Below, piece by piece: positions 7,297 through 10,489 of a DNA stretch of 10,489 nucleotides. This DNA comes from Holosporales bacterium (lineage in GTDB: Bacteria; Pseudomonadota; Alphaproteobacteria; RUG11792), in NCBI GenBank assembly GCA_031275915.1, contig JAISOC010000009.1, positions 1-10,489 on the forward strand, given 5' to 3'. Made by a program: the position numbers and the translations under genes. The notes below the pieces were generated by a model. It worked only from the letters and a program-made list of their open reading frames with translations, was not told the DNA's origin and ran no database searches. Positions within the stretch are counted from its first letter, which is position 1. Each line of letters begins with the position of its first letter.

Positions 7297-8544
7297 ATGA
7301 ACAAATTGGCATTGGGTATGTTGTCTGCTTTATTGATTACTGCCTGTGAACATAAAGAGATTTTGCAAGGTAAAAGAGAGGAATTTTTACAGAATGCGGA
7401 TGCAATTAGGATTAATAAAGACACGGCTGCTATGAGTATTAGCATGCCTTCTGCTATCTCTTTAAAATCTCATGTTCATGTCGGAGGAAACGAACAACAC
7501 AATGCTTCCAATTACTTAATGCCCAAAACTTTTAGCACTGCTTGGACAAGATCTGTTGGAGGAGATATAGGAACCGATCTTATATGTAATGACGGAAAAT
7601 TATATGCCGTAAATTCATATGGAGACCTTGTATGTTTGAGCTCTAAATCAGGAGATATTCTATGGAAGCAAAACATATCTTCTCACAATGATGGAGTCAG
7701 CTTTACAGGAGGCATAGCTTTCCTCAACGATAATATCTTCGTTTCTACAAATCATGGAGAGGTCATTGGTATATCTTCTAAAACTCGAAAAGAATTATTT
7801 AGAAATTCAATTTTAATTCCAGTTAAAAGCAATCCTGTTGTAAAAAATGACAAACTTGTGGTTACGACTATAAATAATAAAACATATTGCCTTTCAACAA
7901 GAAACGGTAAGAATGAATGGGTAAAAATAGGAGCTCAAGAAGAAGCTGTTATGGAAAAATCTGGAACTCCGGCTATCTATGGAAACAATGTGATATGTGC
8001 ATATACAAATGGAGATATAGCATCTGTTAGTCTGGCAACTGGGGAAGAGATCTGGAGCGATGTTCTGTTTTCTGCTAACACAGAAGACAGTGGTTTTGTG
8101 ATATCTCACATAGTGGCTTCACCTGTTGTCAGCAACGGAAAAGTTCTTGCTGCTACCTCAGAATCCAAGATGGCCCTTATTGATGCTTCATCCGGCATAA
8201 GAATATGGGAACAGGTAGTTGGCACAATGAACGCCCCCGTAATAGTCGGTTCATGGGTATTCGTTATAACCAGTGATGGTTCCTTAATGTGCTTCTCATT
8301 TAATGATGGATCTGCTAAATGGAGCTCAAAAATTGGCAGCGACAAGGGAAAATTGTTTGGCCCAGTTATTATTAATGGCAATATCTGTGTTTTCTCAGAG
8401 CATGGAGAAATGATGCTCTTTGATTCAAATAATGGAAAACTAAAGAAATTCGAGGATTTGAAAATTTATATATCAGGATCTCCAATAATTGTCGATAAGT
8501 CTATGTATGTAGTTAGCGGTTCAAATGTTGTATGTTTAAGGTAG
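7297..8544 (+). CDS. bamB: BamB-like outer membrane assembly lipoprotein (PQQ-type beta-propeller)
   Basis: A 415-residue predicted lipoprotein with a beta-propeller, resembling BamB of the BAM complex that inserts outer membrane proteins. Residues 1-17 form a lipoprotein signal ending in LLITAC, with Cys17 as the lipidated residue. After a linker of about 60 residues come at least seven blades with the PQQ/quinoprotein pattern of a hydrophobic strand, G-D/E, a short strand, SxxSG and a W/F: YGDLVCLSSKSGDILW (108-123), HGEVIGISSKT, NKTYCLSTRNGKNEW, NGDIASVSLATGEEIW (238-253), SKMALIDASSGIRIW, DGSLMCFSFNDGSAKW and HGEMMLFDSNNGK. A TTG five codons upstream is rejected: the ATG gives a compact lipoprotein signal. 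Its end overlaps der by 13 bases; a BamB-like propeller gene next to der is a recurring arrangement in alphaproteobacteria and gammaproteobacteria. The symbol is by similarity of architecture. Confidence 0.85.
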   Translation: MNKLALGMLSALLITACEHKEILQGKREEFLQNADAIRINKDTAAMSISMPSAISLKSHVHVGGNEQHNASNYLMPKTFSTAWTRSVGGDIGTDLICNDGKLYAVNSYGDLVCLSSKSGDILWKQNISSHNDGVSFTGGIAFLNDNIFVSTNHGEVIGISSKTRKELFRNSILIPVKSNPVVKNDKLVVTTINNKTYCLSTRNGKNEWVKIGAQEEAVMEKSGTPAIYGNNVICAYTNGDIASVSLATGEEIWSDVLFSANTEDSGFVISHIVASPVVSNGKVLAATSESKMALIDASSGIRIWEQVVGTMNAPVIVGSWVFVITSDGSLMCFSFNDGSAKWSSKIGSDKGKLFGPVIINGNICVFSEHGEMMLFDSNNGKLKKFEDLKIYISGSPIIVDKSMYVVSGSNVVCLR

Positions 8545-9848
8545 CCATAATCGGCAGAACGAATGTTGGAAAATCCACGTTATTTAACAGATTGTCAAGA
8601 TCAAGAGATGCCATAACCTTTGACAGGCATGGAGTAACTGTCGATCTCAGAGAAAAGATAGTGGATGTATACGACAAGAAATGCATCCTTATAGATACTC
8701 CAGGAATGTTTGATTTAAAAATCACAGAAAAAATGTTGAAGGAAGTCATCCGTGAAGCAGATGTCATTCTATTTGTTATAGATGGAATGTTTGGAATGAC
8801 AGGAAAAGACACAGAAATATCGAATATTTTAAGAAAAAGCAGCAAAAAAAAAGTAATTTTGGTTGTAAACAAAAGTGAAAAGAAAGAATCTGATGCAATT
8901 TTTATTGAAACTCTTGAAATAGGTTTTGAAAATAATGTGCAGATTTCAGCAGAGCATGGAAGTGGTATTGAGGATCTTCTTGAAACTCTATTCAAAATGA
9001 TTCCAGAAAATAATCAAAACGCCTCTGAAATGGGGATGGATTATATAAAAATAGCTATAATTGGAAGGCCTAATGTCGGCAAATCAACCATCGTGAACCA
9101 AATCATAAAGGAGGACAGAAGACTTGTGGCTGATATATCTGGTCTCACTCGAGAATCATGTGACATTAATTTTGAATTTAATGATAGGCGCCTTAAAATC
9201 ATGGATACTCCAGGAGTTAGGAAAAAAGCAAAAATATCTGATCATCTAGAGAAAATATCTGTTGCTAATACTCAAAAAGCATATAAAGAAGCAGATGTTG
9301 TAATATTAGTTATAGACGCTTCAACATTTATTGCTGGGGAAATAGAGAGACAGGATTTACTATTAGCAAGCCAGGTAATACATGATGGTAAGCCAATATT
9401 GCTGACACTCAATAAGGTTGACCTAACTCCATATGCTAAAGATGAATCTCCAGAATTTTTGAGAAAAAATATACAAAAAGGCCTACATCAACTGAAACAT
9501 GCTCCTTTTATTTTCACCTGTGGGGAAAGTGGAGAAAATATCGATAGAATGCTCCTTAAAGTATTGGAGCTGCATGATAAGCAGAAAAAAAAGATTAAAA
9601 CAGTGGAGTTAAACAAATGGCTTTCCAAAGTTAAGGACTCAGATATTTTGCGAAGGGGATCTTCACAATTCAAATTGAAATATATGACGCAAATCAGCAC
9701 AACCTCATTAAAATTTCTGATTTTTTGCACAAAAATAGAAAATATTAAAGAATCTCACAAAAGATTTCTCACTAATCATTTTAAAAAACAATTTAATCTC
9801 GAAGAAATTCCAGTTGATTTGTATTTCCGAGCGCAAAACAAAAGATAG
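8532..9848 (+). CDS. der: Ribosome assembly GTPase Der (EngA)
   Basis: A 438-residue tandem GTPase that acts in late assembly of the 50S ribosomal subunit. The order is G domain 1 (about 1-158), G domain 2 (about 171-350) and a C-terminal KH-like domain (about 357-438). G domain 1 has GRTNVGKS (8-15), DTPG (55-58), NKSE (113-116) and SAEHGSG (139-145). G domain 2 has GRPNVGKS (178-185), Thr206 in DISGLTRES, DTPG (225-228) and NKVD (294-297). The KH part shows LNKWL, KLKYMTQIST (381-390) and FLIFCTK. Length is normal and the gene is intact. G domain 1 departs from consensus (GRPNVGKS to GRTNVGKS, NKxD to NKSE, DTPGVTRD to DRHGVTVD), and the G5 of domain 2 reads TCGESG. The start lies within the end of the lipoprotein gene, so translation is coupled. 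Confidence 0.97.
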   Translation: MFKVAIIGRTNVGKSTLFNRLSRSRDAITFDRHGVTVDLREKIVDVYDKKCILIDTPGMFDLKITEKMLKEVIREADVILFVIDGMFGMTGKDTEISNILRKSSKKKVILVVNKSEKKESDAIFIETLEIGFENNVQISAEHGSGIEDLLETLFKMIPENNQNASEMGMDYIKIAIIGRPNVGKSTIVNQIIKEDRRLVADISGLTRESCDINFEFNDRRLKIMDTPGVRKKAKISDHLEKISVANTQKAYKEADVVILVIDASTFIAGEIERQDLLLASQVIHDGKPILLTLNKVDLTPYAKDESPEFLRKNIQKGLHQLKHAPFIFTCGESGENIDRMLLKVLELHDKQKKKIKTVELNKWLSKVKDSDILRRGSSQFKLKYMTQISTTSLKFLIFCTKIENIKESHKRFLTNHFKKQFNLEEIPVDLYFRAQNKR

Positions 9849-10002
9849 GCGGCTGCTCCTGGTTTATTCTGAAAATAATAGAAAATTCATGACATATCTT
9901 TCTTAAAAAATTTTTCCAGAAATTAACATACTTTATTAACATACTTTTAATCTTAACTCTTGAACTGAATCTCATCCTCTATAACCACTGTTAAAAGTAG
10001 CA
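9849..10002. other. Non-coding stretch between der and the transposase remnant
   Basis: No gene or convincing terminator is seen in these 154 bases. A GC-rich patch GGCGGCTGCTCCTGG follows the der stop directly, then AT-rich sequence including an A6T5 run near 9905-9915. The only clear structure is a 13-base tandem repeat. Confidence 0.5.
9922..9947 (+). repeat. 13-base tandem repeat
   Basis: ATTAACATACTTT occurs twice, head to tail and without mismatch (9922-9934 and 9935-9947). It is non-coding and lies between der and the transposase remnant. Slippage is the simplest origin. Confidence 0.9.
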
Positions 10003-10304
10003 TTAGATGTATGGTCCCAGCATGAAGTGATATGGGTCTTTAATAAATCTCTGGTTCTTCATAATTCTTATAGAAGTACTTATTAACAGTAGCCTCCTGT
10101 ATAGTTCTATTCATTCTCTCAACCTACCCATTTGTCCATGGATGTTTTACCTTTGTAAGTCTATGTTCTATGGAATTCTCCTTACATACTCTATCAAACA
10201 ACAGAATACTTCTTAGAAAGCTTCTTCAAACTCTCTTTACTATTCTGTATTTCTCTACGCACTGCCTCAGTTGTCTTGGCACAGCCGTGTAAAACTTGTT
10301 CCAT
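10003..10304 (-). pseudogene. IS481-family transposase remnant, internally deleted
   Basis: Three pieces of one DDE transposase follow in order on the minus strand, each in a different frame. Piece 1 starts at ATG 10304, after an AGAGGAA ribosome binding site, and reads MEQVLHGCAKTTEAVRREIQ to KKLSKKYSV, the typical N-terminus with the start of the helix-turn-helix. Piece 2 (about 10198-10055) reads FDRVCKENSIEHRLTKVKHP, then WTNG, a TAG stop (10126-10124) and VERMNRTIQEATVNKYFYKN. This is the C-terminal catalytic part with the third acidic residue (E in VERMN) retained and Gln of TNGQVERMN changed to a stop. Piece 3 (10050-10003) reads RFIKDPYHFMLGPYI and ends at the natural stop. Most of the DDE core between pieces 1 and 2 is missing, as is a stretch between 2 and 3. 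An intact gene would be close to 1 kb; this is about 300 bases. It cannot encode an active transposase. Confidence 0.85.
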
Positions 10305-10349
10305 AATTCTTTCCTCTATATTTTGTACTCTTCACAGTTTATCATACTA

Positions 10350-10489
10350 TCATACTTCGGGACGGTACATGAGGTTGACATCTTGTGGCAACACAATTTT
10401 ACTCAAAAAAAAAGGTATTTGTGCTATAAGCTGTAATCGATCGTTGTCTGCAAAATTTTTGTGTAAATGCATCTCGAATCCTGGAAAAA
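10350..10489 (-). CDS. Partial open frame of unknown function, possibly truncated by the IS element
   Basis: A minus-strand frame is open from the right window edge (first full codon 10487-10485) to TGA 10352-10350, 45 residues. It reads FPGFEMHLHKNFADNDRLQ, then LIAQIPFFLSKIVLPQ, and ends DVNLMYRPEV. The composition looks like real protein, but I cannot name it. The last nine or so codons fall in the sequence that I take as the end of the IS481-type element, so the native C-terminus may have been replaced by IS sequence. A chance frame of this length is possible in a 140-base stretch, hence the low confidence. Confidence 0.35.
   Translation of the reverse strand, partial: FPGFEMHLHKNFADNDRLQLIAQIPFFLSKIVLPQDVNLMYRPEV

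Noticed and set aside
8513..8995. Minus-strand open frame of 160 codons
   Set aside because: It lies opposite the first G domain of der; its Ser/Phe/Ile-rich product has no recognisable features.
9849..9915. Possible terminator of der at the A6T5 run
   Set aside because: AAAAAATTTTT is self-complementary but has no GC stem, so it cannot be called an intrinsic terminator.

Overview
This AT-rich window looks like part of a reduced alphaproteobacterial genome, most likely an intracellular Rickettsiales- or Holosporales-type bacterium. That placement is an inference. It rests on low GC, the gene order in which a BamB-like lipoprotein runs directly into der, a decayed IS481-type transposase, and two predicted secreted proteins with no recognisable family. 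No rRNA, tRNA or CRISPR array is visible.

Layout. Positions 1-897 hold the last codons of atpA overlapping a complete atpG, both ATP synthase F1 subunits. Instead of the expected atpD and atpC, the strand then switches. On the minus strand lie a small secreted hypothetical protein (961-1644) with a clear promoter and ribosome binding site, and a TrkH-type potassium transporter (1788-3257). A 369-base intergenic region follows, with inverted repeats on both flanks and a GC-richer island inside. Positions 3627-5762 encode a 711-residue secreted protein rich in Ser, Pro and Asn. It has no recognised family and carries a four-copy six-residue Ser-Pro repeat; it is the most unusual gene here and a candidate host-directed protein. 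A minus-strand mreB-yggT pair (7160 to 5819) ends in a well-formed intrinsic terminator. From the divergent promoter region at 7161-7296, a BamB-like lipoprotein gene and der (7297-9848) run on the plus strand with overlapping ends. The last 640 bases are not ordinary coding sequence. They contain a tandem repeat, an IS481-family transposase collapsed to about 300 bases in three frames, and a partial open frame that appears to run into the element's end.

The housekeeping genes cover energy (AtpA, AtpG), potassium uptake (TrkH), cell shape (MreB), envelope assembly (BamB-like) and ribosome assembly (Der). They form small separate units rather than one pathway. The places worth a second look are the secreted repeat protein and the palindromes in front of it, the broken atp operon, an alanine in the TrkH selectivity filter, the altered guanine-binding motif in Der, and the collapsed insertion sequence with the gene it may have truncated.
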